DNA from: JAUUZT01 sp964654015
Lineage (GTDB): Bacteria; Chloroflexota; Dehalococcoidia; GIF9; AB-539-J10
Reading direction: 5' to 3'
Assembly (NCBI GenBank): GCA_964654015.1
Contig: CAZZHQ010000151.1
Coordinates: 1-5,446 of the forward strand
Length of the DNA: 5,446 nt
The notes below the pieces were generated by a model, which worked only from the letters and a program-made list of their open reading frames with translations, was not told where the DNA came from and ran no database searches. The first letter of the stretch is position 1. Every line of letters begins with the position of its first letter. The translations under genes were made by a program, and so were the position numbers. Shown here one piece after another: positions 1-5,446 of the stretch.

Positions 1-202
1 CCACAACCAGCTCGGACAGGAAGTATTCGCCAGTCTCATACTTCTCGCCAACTATAGCCATTCCGGGAACCATACCATCCGTTATAGCTATGCGCGGGTC
101 TACACCTGCATCCATCGCCTCTTTAGCAACCTCAACAACAGCGTTGAAGTCCAGATTTACAATGCTCTCCTTCAAAGACGCCAGATATTTCTCTCTAGTC
201 AT
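1..202 (-). CDS. Methyltransferase-type corrinoid (B12-binding) protein, N-terminal part; cut by window edge
   Basis: Reading down from the ATG at 202-200 gives 67 residues, beginning MTREKYLASLKESIVNLDFN, with no stop before the window edge. This looks like the N-terminal helical cap of the MtaC/MtbC/MttC-type corrinoid proteins. The most telling part is the block from residue 43 on (DGMVPGMAIVGEKYETGEYF), which matches the family pattern of GM..VG..Y..GEYF followed by a hydrophobic LSELVV. In this family the cobalamin cofactor accepts a methyl group from a substrate-specific methyltransferase and passes it to a second methyltransferase. The cobalt-ligating D-x-H-x-x-G motif lies in the C-terminal Rossmann domain, outside the window, so cofactor binding cannot be checked. 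The protein is probably cytoplasmic. It lies 75 bases after the SDR gene and is probably the partner of the URO-D-family proteins upstream. Family confidence is high; the methyl donor is unknown. Confidence 0.88.
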   Translation of the reverse strand, partial: MTREKYLASLKESIVNLDFNAVVEVAKEAMDAGVDPRIAITDGMVPGMAIVGEKYETGEYFLSELVV

Positions 203-208
203 ACAAAA

Positions 209-214
209 TCACCT
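209..214 (-). promoter_or_regulatory. Ribosome binding site of the corrinoid protein gene
   Basis: On the minus strand AGGTGA lies six bases before the ATG at 202, within the purine-rich run GGAGAGAGGTGAT. It is a near-perfect match to the 16S rRNA 3' end with good spacing. It fixes this start and predicts strong translation, as expected for a stoichiometric cofactor carrier. Confidence 0.8.
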
Positions 215-277
215 CTCTCCTATAGTTAGTAATACCAGTGGTTTTTCTATTATCATAGCTTTCTTCTAGTCTTGGAC

Positions 278-1096
278 CTATCCCATATACATGCCACCGT
301 CGACATAATTAGTCTGGCCGGTAATATTTTCAGCCTCATCGGAGAGCAGGAACGCGATCATGTGGCCCATATCCTCTGGGGTCTGGAATCTTTTAAGCGG
401 AGTTAGTGGCAGGATAATATTCTCCCAATACTCTTTATCTGTCTTTCCCACAAACAGTTCGGGATGGAGTCTTCTTCGCTGTGCCACTAATTTTACGTGG
501 AAACCTGGTGTATATACTACGCCTGGGTTAAGGATGTTGACATTGATATTGTAAGGTGCTAGCGTCCTAGCTAGACTCTTGGAGAAGTGTTGAACCGCAG
601 CCTTAGAACAGGCATAAGCCATCACTCCCTCACCATATTGGGTGGCGGATACTGAGGATGTGTTTACTATCTTACCGTTTCTGCGTTCCATAAAATAGGG
701 AGCAATCGCCTTGCACATGAACACACATGTCATCAGATTGAGCTTAAACACCTGGTCCCACTCGGCTGATGTTAGGTCAATGAAAGCGTAGCTATCTTTG
801 GATAGGTGTATGCTGCCGAGACCACCAGCAATGTTTGCTAAGCCATCTATCTTACCTAGGGAGTCTAGGGTGATCTTAACTACTTTTTTGCACTCTTCTT
901 CATCAGTAAGGTCTGCTCTTATGGCGACAGTTTTATGCCCTGCCTTTTTAACGTCTTCAGCGATTCTCTTAGCTTCAACTTCGTTAATGTCGACAACGGC
1001 TATATCTGCCCCTTCTGATGCCAGAACCTTGACAGTCCCCTCACCGATACCCGGTCCGGCACCAGCGACAATAACTACCTTGCCTTCTAATTTCAT
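278..1096 (-). CDS. Short-chain dehydrogenase/reductase (SDR), classical type
   Basis: A complete 272-residue classical SDR, a cytoplasmic NAD(P)-dependent alcohol/ketone oxidoreductase. The Rossmann glycine motif GAGPGIG is at residues 12-18, a variant of TGxxxGxG with Ala at the usual Thr. Asp36 at the end of the second strand (VVDIN) suggests NAD(H) over NADP(H). A-D-L is at 61-63, the NNAG-like motif reads N-I-A-G-G at 88-92, and the structural Asn is Asn120. The catalytic set is Ser148, Tyr161 and Lys165 (YACSK). Pro191-Gly192 and the C-terminal ITGQTNYVDGG are typical. The substrate lid between about 195 and 235 is long and rich in basic residues (QRRRLHP), which makes the protein longer than the usual 250. 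The ATG is preceded by AAGGAAG with a six-base spacer. It sits between a URO-D-family gene (91-base gap) and the corrinoid gene (75-base gap), so it probably acts on the same substrate or its demethylated product. The substrate is not identifiable. Confidence 0.93.
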   Translation of the reverse strand: MKLEGKVVIVAGAGPGIGEGTVKVLASEGADIAVVDINEVEAKRIAEDVKKAGHKTVAIRADLTDEEECKKVVKITLDSLGKIDGLANIAGGLGSIHLSKDSYAFIDLTSAEWDQVFKLNLMTCVFMCKAIAPYFMERRNGKIVNTSSVSATQYGEGVMAYACSKAAVQHFSKSLARTLAPYNINVNILNPGVVYTPGFHVKLVAQRRRLHPELFVGKTDKEYWENIILPLTPLKRFQTPEDMGHMIAFLLSDEAENITGQTNYVDGGMYMG

Positions 1097-1187
1097 TTTA
1101 ATCTTCCTTTTAAATTTAATAGAACCTAAATAGCTCTGTCTTTATTTTTCTCTTTTATTTATGCTCATCGATGATTCTCCCTACAGT

Positions 1188-1980
1188 TCACTGGAACGAC
1201 AGCTTCTTAATCCCAGCCACTTCCCGTATCAAATTGATGTAATAGCAATAGTTTTCAAAGGTTACATCCGGCGGTACGTGGTGGTCTACCGTCGGGAAAT
1301 AACCCCCCTGTTCCAGCAGGAAGGGCACCTTGGACATAACCTCCTCCCTTATTGCCTCCTTACCTTTGATAAGGGCTCGTTTATCTATATTACCGCTCAG
1401 TATTAGGTCCTTGCCATATTTCTTCCTGAGGGCAACGGCGTTATTCCCGGCAGCGACCTCTAGAGGCCACATATAATTGATTCCAGACTCGAGCCAGAGG
1501 GGAATGAGTTCGCTGATGTTGCCATCGCTGTCCAGATAGATTACGTCAACGCCGTAGCTGTGCAGAAGGTTGGTAATCTTTTTGTAGCGGGGCATCATAA
1601 ACTTCCGCACCATAGCTGGTGAAATCATCGGCCCGGTCTTGTAGCACATGTCTTCCCAGAAGGTGGCATGGTCAATCCTTATGTCCTTGGCCACACGCTT
1701 GATGACCCCAGTTTCTAGGTAGAGCATTTGCTCCATCATGTCCTCAATAAGATTGGGGTCATCGTAGAACATATAGAGTATCCTTTCCGCTCCTATCATT
1801 TCCATCAAGTAACCAAAAAAGCCGCCTACTGCCAGTGATATCGGGATCTCCTCACCCAACTTATTTATCTCCTGGACATAGGCCTTCCAGTCAGCCGGCC
1901 ATCGCTCAGGGGTATCGGGGTCAAGCCGCTTCTTATATTCATTCCAGGTAGCCCTATCCTTAACCGGCCAGTCAAGGAAC
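1188..1980 (-). repeat. Direct repeat, copy A (within the complete URO-D-family gene)
   Basis: This stretch aligns base for base, without gaps, to 4654-5446 at a constant offset of 3466. Exact blocks include 38 bases at 1237-1274 and 56 bases at 1300-1355. The likeness arises from gene duplication and stops at the stop codon: the sequences after the two genes are unrelated. Being in the same orientation, the pair could recombine and delete the permeases, or confuse short-read assembly. Confidence 0.85.
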
Positions 1981-2396
1981 ATGGGCATCTTAGAAGGGTT
2001 ATCTTTGAGTGTCCTGAGTGTTTGCCCGGACTCATTTATAAAGGCAGCGGTACGTTCATCCTCTGAGATAATCTTGGGCTCATAAGGGGGAACTACAGGG
2101 GTCGGCTTGTATAGATTAACCTCATAACCAAGCCCGGGTGGTTGCGCTCTAGCGGCACCTATACCAGATGCGACTTCAGTTAGCCAGCGCCAGGGGTCAT
2201 AGTGAAAGTAGTCGTGGAGAAAGCGATTACCTCCCAGCCCTTCCCCAACTGTGGTTGGAAGCATCTCTTTAGGAGCACCCTGCTTGACCCAGTTCACTAG
2301 TGCTTCTGACCAGAAGCGATCCTTTAGCATATATAAATCGCCAGGTCTTTTAAAATGACAGATATCTAAGAACCGTTCTCGGTGTGAAATATTCAT
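1188..2396 (-). CDS. URO-D superfamily protein, probable corrinoid-dependent methyltransferase (complete copy)
   Basis: A 402-residue cytoplasmic protein from the ATG at 2396. A TTG two codons earlier also opens the frame, but AGGAG is eight bases before the ATG and nearly abuts the TTG, so ATG is preferred. The family is recognised from the URO-D-type second half: GGFFG (191-195), FWEDMCYKTGPMISP (246-260), DSDGN (289-293), GINYMWPLEV ending at 314, the IDKRAL block near 337, and GGYFP-x-VDHHVPPDV running to about 378. Known relatives include haem-pathway HemE and the MtaA/MtbA/CmuA methyltransferases. A corrinoid protein gene two genes downstream favours methyl transfer. The H-x-C zinc motif of MtaA/MtbA is absent; the only cysteines are 13, 251 and 384, and DSDGN occupies the expected region. 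The N-terminal third is specific to this subfamily and I cannot assign it a role. It is a paralogue of the partial gene at 4654-5446. The exact substrate, and whether it demethylates the substrate or acts on another carrier, is unknown. Confidence 0.87.
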   Translation of the reverse strand: MNISHRERFLDICHFKRPGDLYMLKDRFWSEALVNWVKQGAPKEMLPTTVGEGLGGNRFLHDYFHYDPWRWLTEVASGIGAARAQPPGLGYEVNLYKPTPVVPPYEPKIISEDERTAAFINESGQTLRTLKDNPSKMPMFLDWPVKDRATWNEYKKRLDPDTPERWPADWKAYVQEINKLGEEIPISLAVGGFFGYLMEMIGAERILYMFYDDPNLIEDMMEQMLYLETGVIKRVAKDIRIDHATFWEDMCYKTGPMISPAMVRKFMMPRYKKITNLLHSYGVDVIYLDSDGNISELIPLWLESGINYMWPLEVAAGNNAVALRKKYGKDLILSGNIDKRALIKGKEAIREEVMSKVPFLLEQGGYFPTVDHHVPPDVTFENYCYYINLIREVAGIKKLSFQ

Positions 2397-2402
2397 TTCC
2401 AA

Positions 2403-2409
2403 CTCTCCT
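2403..2409 (-). promoter_or_regulatory. Ribosome binding site deciding the URO-D-family start
   Basis: The minus strand reads AGGAGAG directly before TTG-GAA-ATG. Counting from AGGAG, the spacer to the ATG at 2396 is eight bases, but only two to the TTG at 2402. The spacing supports the ATG and removes two residues from the longest possible reading. Confidence 0.7.
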
Positions 2410-2588
2410 ATACTACTCCCTAGAATTAGACCCCTATAACTTTAAAGCTCATGGTACGGGTAGTTTTTTCAGTCAGGCTCCAAGCTATTCTCAGAGTTTT
2501 CTTCAAGATGCTTCTGCCCACAGCTAAAGACCATTTGTAGCCAAAGTACAGCATCTAAGTGTTTAGGTATCCTAGCCATTGCCATTTG
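2403..2588 (-). other. 186-base gap between dppC-like gene and the complete URO-D-family gene
   Basis: This is the longest untranslated stretch inside the cluster and divides it into a uroD-permease block and a uroD-SDR-corrinoid block. No clear sigma70-type promoter with proper spacing, no stem-loop followed by a T run, and no riboswitch pattern was found. Two overlapping short minus-strand frames are open here: 2469-2585 (38 codons, beginning MAMARIPKHL, only a weak AAGG upstream) and 2426-2554 (42 codons, beginning MLYFGYKWSL, no ribosome site). Because they conflict and neither has family features, neither is called as a gene. A promoter or processing site for the downstream genes could lie here, but the sequence does not show it plainly. 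Confidence 0.4.
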
Positions 2589-3554
2589 TCAAGCCTTTTT
2601 GAATATTCTTAGTCTGGCTAGTATACCCCCCTTTTTCGTCTTTCCCGCTCCATAGCGCCCCACGCCACCCCTCAATCTCGGGTCCACTATATCTCTCACC
2701 GCATCGCCAAACATATTTATACCATATACCGTAACAGCGAGGGCAACGCCGGGCCATAAAGCCATCCACGGAGCCAGGAACATGTAGTTGCGGCTGCTAC
2801 CAGTGAGCATACCTCCCCAGCTGGGAGTCGGGGGAGGGATACCGAAGCCGAGAAAGCTCAGGCTAGCCTCAGCTAGGATCATCGACGGAACCAGTACCGA
2901 AAATAGTATAATTATGGGAGCCATAACATTGGGCAGGATATGCCGGGTAAGTATTCTGGTGGTAGAGCAGCCAATAGCCCTCGCTGCCTCTACATAAACA
3001 TTCTCTTTAGTGCTCATAGTAGCGCCTCTTATTATCCTAGAACAGGTGATAGCATTGTGTAGCCCCAAAACGAGGATTACCTGCCCCATACCTGGCCCAA
3101 TGACGGAGATTATGACCATCAGCATGATTAGTGTAGGAAAGCACATCCAGGCATCAACGAACCTCTGCAGTATCAGGTCAAATTTACCACCTAAATACCC
3201 ACACATAATACCTATAACTGCGGCGCCAGCCGTAGCCAGAGCAGTAGCAGCCAAACCTACAATCACCGAGATACGAGCCCCGAAGATGACTCGACTGAAT
3301 ATGTCTCGCCCCAAATTATCTGTACCCATCCAGAATTTGGCCGATGGTGCCATTAAGAAATTTTCTACGCCTTGACTTTTGTTCATTTCATAGGGGGCCA
3401 GGAAGTCGGCAAAAATGCCGGTGAGAAGCAGGAGCAGGGTTATAATCAGACCTAGAGTACCCAGAGGCTTCTCCTTCACCATCCTTATCCCGAAACCGAC
3501 CAGCCAAGAGTGTCTCTTCCTCTCGGCTACCCTTCCTGATGAGCTATCGGCCAC
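2589..3554 (-). CDS. ABC importer inner-membrane permease, DppC/OppC type
   Basis: A 321-residue membrane permease of the dipeptide/oligopeptide/nickel importer class; with the DppB-like partner it forms the channel. Hydrophobic segments lie near residues 33-53, 93-118, 137-166, 208-232 and 262-286. Family marks in order are the GTDNLGRDIFSR motif (77-88), the cytoplasmic EAA loop that contacts the ATPase (E189-A-A-R-A-I-G, then ILPN at 206-209), LAEASLSFLGFG (228-238), PSWGGML (244-250) and the closing DPRLRGG (291-297). A basic tail of about 24 residues follows (GKTKKGG, RIFKK), longer than in many homologues. The start is GTG, supported by an A-G5-T ribosome site seven bases upstream; the nearby ATG at 3559 is out of frame and stops after ten codons. 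It begins 27 bases after the DppB-like gene. Substrates vary widely in this class, and proximity to methyl-transfer genes suggests a methylated compound rather than peptides (inference). Confidence 0.93.
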   Translation of the reverse strand: MADSSSGRVAERKRHSWLVGFGIRMVKEKPLGTLGLIITLLLLLTGIFADFLAPYEMNKSQGVENFLMAPSAKFWMGTDNLGRDIFSRVIFGARISVIVGLAATALATAGAAVIGIMCGYLGGKFDLILQRFVDAWMCFPTLIMLMVIISVIGPGMGQVILVLGLHNAITCSRIIRGATMSTKENVYVEAARAIGCSTTRILTRHILPNVMAPIIILFSVLVPSMILAEASLSFLGFGIPPPTPSWGGMLTGSSRNYMFLAPWMALWPGVALAVTVYGINMFGDAVRDIVDPRLRGGVGRYGAGKTKKGGILARLRIFKKA

Positions 3555-3560
3555 ACCATT

Positions 3561-3567
3561 ACCCCCT
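3561..3567 (-). promoter_or_regulatory. Ribosome binding site supporting the GTG start of the DppC-type gene
   Basis: The minus strand shows AGGGGGT ending six bases before the GTG at 3554, with seven bases between the G run and the start. It lies in the 27-base space after the DppB-type stop. It justifies a non-ATG start, since the only close ATG (3559) is in another frame. Confidence 0.65.
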
Positions 3568-3581
3568 TTCTATCTTTTCCT

Positions 3582-4535
3582 TTATCTATAACGAATCCTG
3601 GGATCTAAAAAGCCATAGGTTAGGTCAACCGCTAGATTAGCTAATACTATGCCGATTGCAAAAAGGAGCATTAGTCCACAAACCACCGTGTAGTCTCTGT
3701 TTTGGGTGGTTTGAAATATTAGACGACCCATCCCGGGGAGACAAAATATCTGCTCTATAATAACCGTGCCCCCCAACACAATGGGCACCTGAAGTCCTAC
3801 CAGGGTGATTATCGGGATTAGCGCATTCTTCAGGGCATGCCTTATTATGACAATCCTCTCCCTGAGCCCCTTTGCCCAAGCCGTCCTGATATAATCCTGC
3901 CTCAGCACATCCAGCATCATGGTTCGGATCATCCTCATGCTTGTCCCGGCGAGAAGCATGCCCAGAACGATAGCCGGGATTATGAACATTTCCAGGTTAG
4001 CTAGTGGATCCTCAGTAAATGGGATATACAGTATGGATGGCATGTAACCCCACCATATTGAAGGGAAGACTACTATCAGCGTCGCCAGCCAGAAGTTGGG
4101 GACGGCGATACACAATATGGCAAAGCTACGAGCTATATAGTCACCCCAAGTATCCTGCCGTAACGCTGAAAATATACCTATAGGCAAAGCTATTATTTGG
4201 GATACTATTAAACCCAAGAGACCAAGTTCAAGGGTTACCGGTAATGTAGGGATTATCTCGGAAATCACGGGACGACCTGTCCATAAGGAACCCCCGAGGT
4301 TGCCGTGCATAACGATATTCCCCACCCAGCGTCCATACTGGATAAAGAGTGGCACATCCAGCCCCAAGGCATGCTCAATGGCAGCCCTGTCAATGGTCAC
4401 AGACATTTGCATCTGTGCTGTCAGCAGGTCTATTATATCGCCTGGAATCAGGCGTATCGCGAAGAAGAGTATGAAACTAGCCAAGAACACAGTGGGTATT
4501 ATTAGCAGTAATCTTCTGATTATATAAGCACGCAT
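3582..4535 (-). CDS. ABC importer inner-membrane permease, DppB/OppB type
   Basis: A 317-residue membrane permease, normal length for DppB/OppB. It opens with the typical MRAYIIRRLLLIIPTVF signature, a basic cytoplasmic start running into the first membrane helix (9-28). The periplasmic part has RLIPGD (28-33), LGLDVPLFIQYGRW (57-70) and GNLGGSLWTGRPV (78-90). Further membrane segments lie near 100-125, 134-160, 182-204, 236-262 and 284-306. The EAA loop is at 214-247 (DYIRTAWAKGL then HALKNALIP), followed by E261-x-x-F-x-x-PGMGRL and the closing DPRIRY (311-316). The ATG is preceded by AGGTGAGGG. It is the first gene of the permease pair, 118 bases after the stop of the partial URO-D-family gene, and overlaps the end of a possible small ORF by 16 bases. 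The binding protein and ATPases that a working importer needs are not visible here. Confidence 0.94.
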   Translation of the reverse strand: MRAYIIRRLLLIIPTVFLASFILFFAIRLIPGDIIDLLTAQMQMSVTIDRAAIEHALGLDVPLFIQYGRWVGNIVMHGNLGGSLWTGRPVISEIIPTLPVTLELGLLGLIVSQIIALPIGIFSALRQDTWGDYIARSFAILCIAVPNFWLATLIVVFPSIWWGYMPSILYIPFTEDPLANLEMFIIPAIVLGMLLAGTSMRMIRTMMLDVLRQDYIRTAWAKGLRERIVIIRHALKNALIPIITLVGLQVPIVLGGTVIIEQIFCLPGMGRLIFQTTQNRDYTVVCGLMLLFAIGIVLANLAVDLTYGFLDPRIRYR

Positions 4536-4639
4536 ACCTTACCCTCACCTGAAAAAGGAGCCAAACACTTATAGCATAACTCCCTATCGTTGCTAATACC
4601 CTTGGCTTCCAGCAGAACTTCTGCCATCCTCCTAGCCAT
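4520..4639 (-). CDS. Possible small protein or gene remnant with a CxxC pair
   Basis: A 39-codon frame in the gap between the partial URO-D-family gene and the DppB-type gene, ending TAA inside the latter with a 16-base overlap. It starts MARRMAEVLLEAKGISNDRE and then contains C-Y-K-C (residues 22-25). Its ATG has an excellent ribosome site (AAGGAG, eight-base spacer) and comes 14 bases after the URO-D-family stop, as a co-translated gene would. The first 25 residues look like a real amphipathic helix followed by a possible metal-binding or redox pair. After about residue 34 the frame simply runs into the DppB-type start, so it may be the truncated front of a once longer gene. I do not recognise the family. 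Alternatives are a leader peptide for the permeases or a chance frame. Confidence 0.35.
   Translation of the reverse strand: MARRMAEVLLEAKGISNDRELCYKCLAPFSGEGKVCVLI
4542..4550 (-). promoter_or_regulatory. Ribosome binding site of the DppB-type gene
   Basis: AGGTGAGGG on the minus strand lies six bases before the ATG at 4535. It lies inside the small ORF, so translation of that frame would reach the permease start. Confidence 0.65.
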
Positions 4640-4647
4640 TACTACTG

Positions 4648-4653
4648 CTCCTT
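4648..4653 (-). promoter_or_regulatory. Ribosome binding site in front of the small ORF
   Basis: AAGGAG follows the TAA stop of the partial URO-D-family gene and lies eight bases before the ATG at 4639. It is too far from the DppB-type start (112 bases), which has its own site, so it argues that something was or is translated in this gap. Confidence 0.5.
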
Positions 4654-5446
4654 TTACTGGAAAGATAGTTTCTCAAGTCCAGCTACTTCTCGTATCAAAT
4701 TAATGTAATAGCAATAGTTTTCAAAGGTTACATCCGGCGGCACGTGATGGTCTACAGATGGGAAGTAACCCCCCTGTTCCAGCAGGAAGGGCACCTTGGA
4801 CATAACCTCCTCCCTTATTGCTTCCTTCCCCTTGATAAGGGCCCGTTTGTCAATGGTGCCGCCTATTATTAAATCCTTGCCATACTTCTTCCTCATGGCA
4901 ACGGCATCATTCCCGGCGGCCACTTCAAATGGCCAGATATAGTTTATTCCAGACTCGAGCCAGAGGGGAACGAGTTGTTCAACGTTGCCGTCACTATCTA
5001 CAAAGATTACATCAACACCATGACTGTGCAGGAGGTCGGTAATCTTCTTATAGCGGGGCATCATAAACTTCCGCACCATCGCCGGTGAAATCAGCGGCCC
5101 AGCCCTATAGCACATATCTTCCCAGAAGGTGGCCTGGTCAATCCTTATGTCCTTGACCACACGCTTGATGACCTCAGTTTCCAGGTAGAGCATAGTGTCC
5201 ATCATGTCCTCAATGAGCCCCGGGTCATCATAGAACATATAGAGTATTCTTTCGCTCCCTACCCATTCTCGTAAGTAGCCAAAAAAGCCACCCACTTCCA
5301 GTGATATCGGGGTCTCCTCACCTACCTTGTTCATCTCCTGAACATAGGCATTCCAATCGGCCGGCCAGCGCTCGGGGGTATTAGGGTCGAGCCGTTTCTT
5401 ATATTCATTCCAGGAAGCTCTATCCTTAACTGGCCAATCTAGGTAC
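4654..5446 (-). CDS. URO-D superfamily protein, probable corrinoid-dependent methyltransferase, C-terminal part; 5' end outside window
   Basis: The frame is open from the window edge to TAA at 4656-4654 and gives 263 residues. Residues upstream of the first internal Met (5334) match the paralogue (LDWPVKDRASWNEYKKRLDP), so that Met is not the start; about 140 N-terminal residues are missing. All second-half motifs of the family are present: GGFFG, FWEDMCYRAGPLISP, the DSDGN motif, GINYIWPFEV, the IDKRAL block and VDHHVPPDV. As in the complete copy, the H-x-C zinc motif is absent. It agrees with the gene at 1188-2396 at 224 of 263 positions without gaps. Changes are mild in the last 65 residues (three) but stronger around GGFFG (Ala to Glu, Met to Arg, Met to Trp), which may mark a different substrate. 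It is the first gene of the visible cluster, ahead of the permeases, and is probably a cytoplasmic methyltransferase using the same or a similar corrinoid protein. Confidence 0.87.
   Translation of the reverse strand, partial: YLDWPVKDRASWNEYKKRLDPNTPERWPADWNAYVQEMNKVGEETPISLEVGGFFGYLREWVGSERILYMFYDDPGLIEDMMDTMLYLETEVIKRVVKDIRIDQATFWEDMCYRAGPLISPAMVRKFMMPRYKKITDLLHSHGVDVIFVDSDGNVEQLVPLWLESGINYIWPFEVAAGNDAVAMRKKYGKDLIIGGTIDKRALIKGKEAIREEVMSKVPFLLEQGGYFPSVDHHVPPDVTFENYCYYINLIREVAGLEKLSFQ
4654..5446 (-). repeat. Direct repeat, copy B (within the partial URO-D-family gene)
   Basis: Counterpart of 1188-1980. Its exact blocks are at 4703-4740 and 4766-4821. The repeat continues past the right edge of the window, so its full length is unknown. 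Confidence 0.85.

Noticed and set aside
1097..1187. Terminator or promoter in the AT-rich gap between the complete URO-D-family gene and the SDR
   Set aside because: No stable stem-loop with a following T run and no paired promoter boxes were seen; only the SDR's ribosome site is clear.
798..1406. Plus-strand frames at 798-1133 and 1161-1406, and similar ones at 360-554, 2788-2997, 3010-3375 and 4300-4527
   Set aside because: All lie mainly antisense to confidently identified genes and their translations resemble no protein family.
1188..2396. HemE, the uroporphyrinogen decarboxylase of haem synthesis
   Set aside because: The overall fold family matches, but the motifs (DSDGN, VDHHVPPDV), the length of about 400 residues, the duplication and the corrinoid/importer neighbours fit the methyltransferase-like branch, and no other haem genes are present.
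2397..2402. TTG start two codons upstream for the complete URO-D-family gene
   Set aside because: The AGGAG site almost touches the TTG, while it is ideally spaced for the ATG at 2396.
2426..2585. Two overlapping short minus-strand ORFs in the gap after the DppC-type gene
   Set aside because: They overlap in different frames, at best one can be real, neither has a good ribosome site and neither shows recognisable motifs.
2572..2769. 65-codon minus-strand frame overlapping the DppC-type gene
   Set aside because: It lies almost wholly inside a well-supported permease gene in another frame and its translation has no family character.
3530..3559. ATG at 3559 as the start of the DppC-type gene
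   Set aside because: It is out of frame with the permease and meets a stop after ten codons.
3637..3879. 80-codon minus-strand frame inside the DppB-type gene
   Set aside because: It is fully contained in the permease coding sequence and overlaps its conserved EAA region, so it is a frame shadow.

Overview
The window carries one set of genes, all read from the minus strand. In transcription order (high to low coordinates) they are: the 3' part of a uroporphyrinogen-decarboxylase (URO-D) superfamily methyltransferase gene; a possible 39-codon small ORF; a DppB-type and a DppC-type ABC-importer permease; a 186-base gap; a second, complete URO-D-family gene; a short-chain dehydrogenase/reductase (SDR); and the start of a methyltransferase-type corrinoid protein that runs off the left edge. 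Spacing within the two blocks is operon-like (27 bases between the permeases, 91 and 75 bases around the SDR). Most starts have clear Shine-Dalgarno sequences. No RNA genes, CRISPR arrays, insertion sequences or convincing rho-independent terminators were seen.

The two URO-D genes are paralogues. Over the 263 residues both have in the window they align without gaps and agree at 224 positions (about 85%), with stretches of 38 and 56 identical bases near the 3' ends. They therefore form a direct repeat bracketing the permease pair. They are not haem-pathway HemE. The link to a corrinoid protein, and the similarity to the MtaA/CmuA-like branch, point to corrinoid-dependent methyl transfer. Both lack the His-x-Cys zinc motif of MtaA/MtbA and have an Asp-Ser-Asp-Gly-Asn segment in the region where I would expect it.

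Working model (inference): the Dpp/Opp-type importer brings in a methylated or methoxylated small molecule, the URO-D-family proteins move its methyl group to the corrinoid protein, and the SDR oxidises or reduces the substrate or the demethylated product. The importer's binding protein and ATPases are not in the window, and the substrate cannot be read from the sequence.

Corrinoid methyl transfer suggests an anaerobic bacterium using the Wood-Ljungdahl pathway or a similar C1 route. Protein style and mixed base composition would fit sediment or subsurface lineages such as Dehalococcoidia-like Chloroflexota, Desulfobacterota or Firmicutes, but this placement is weak.
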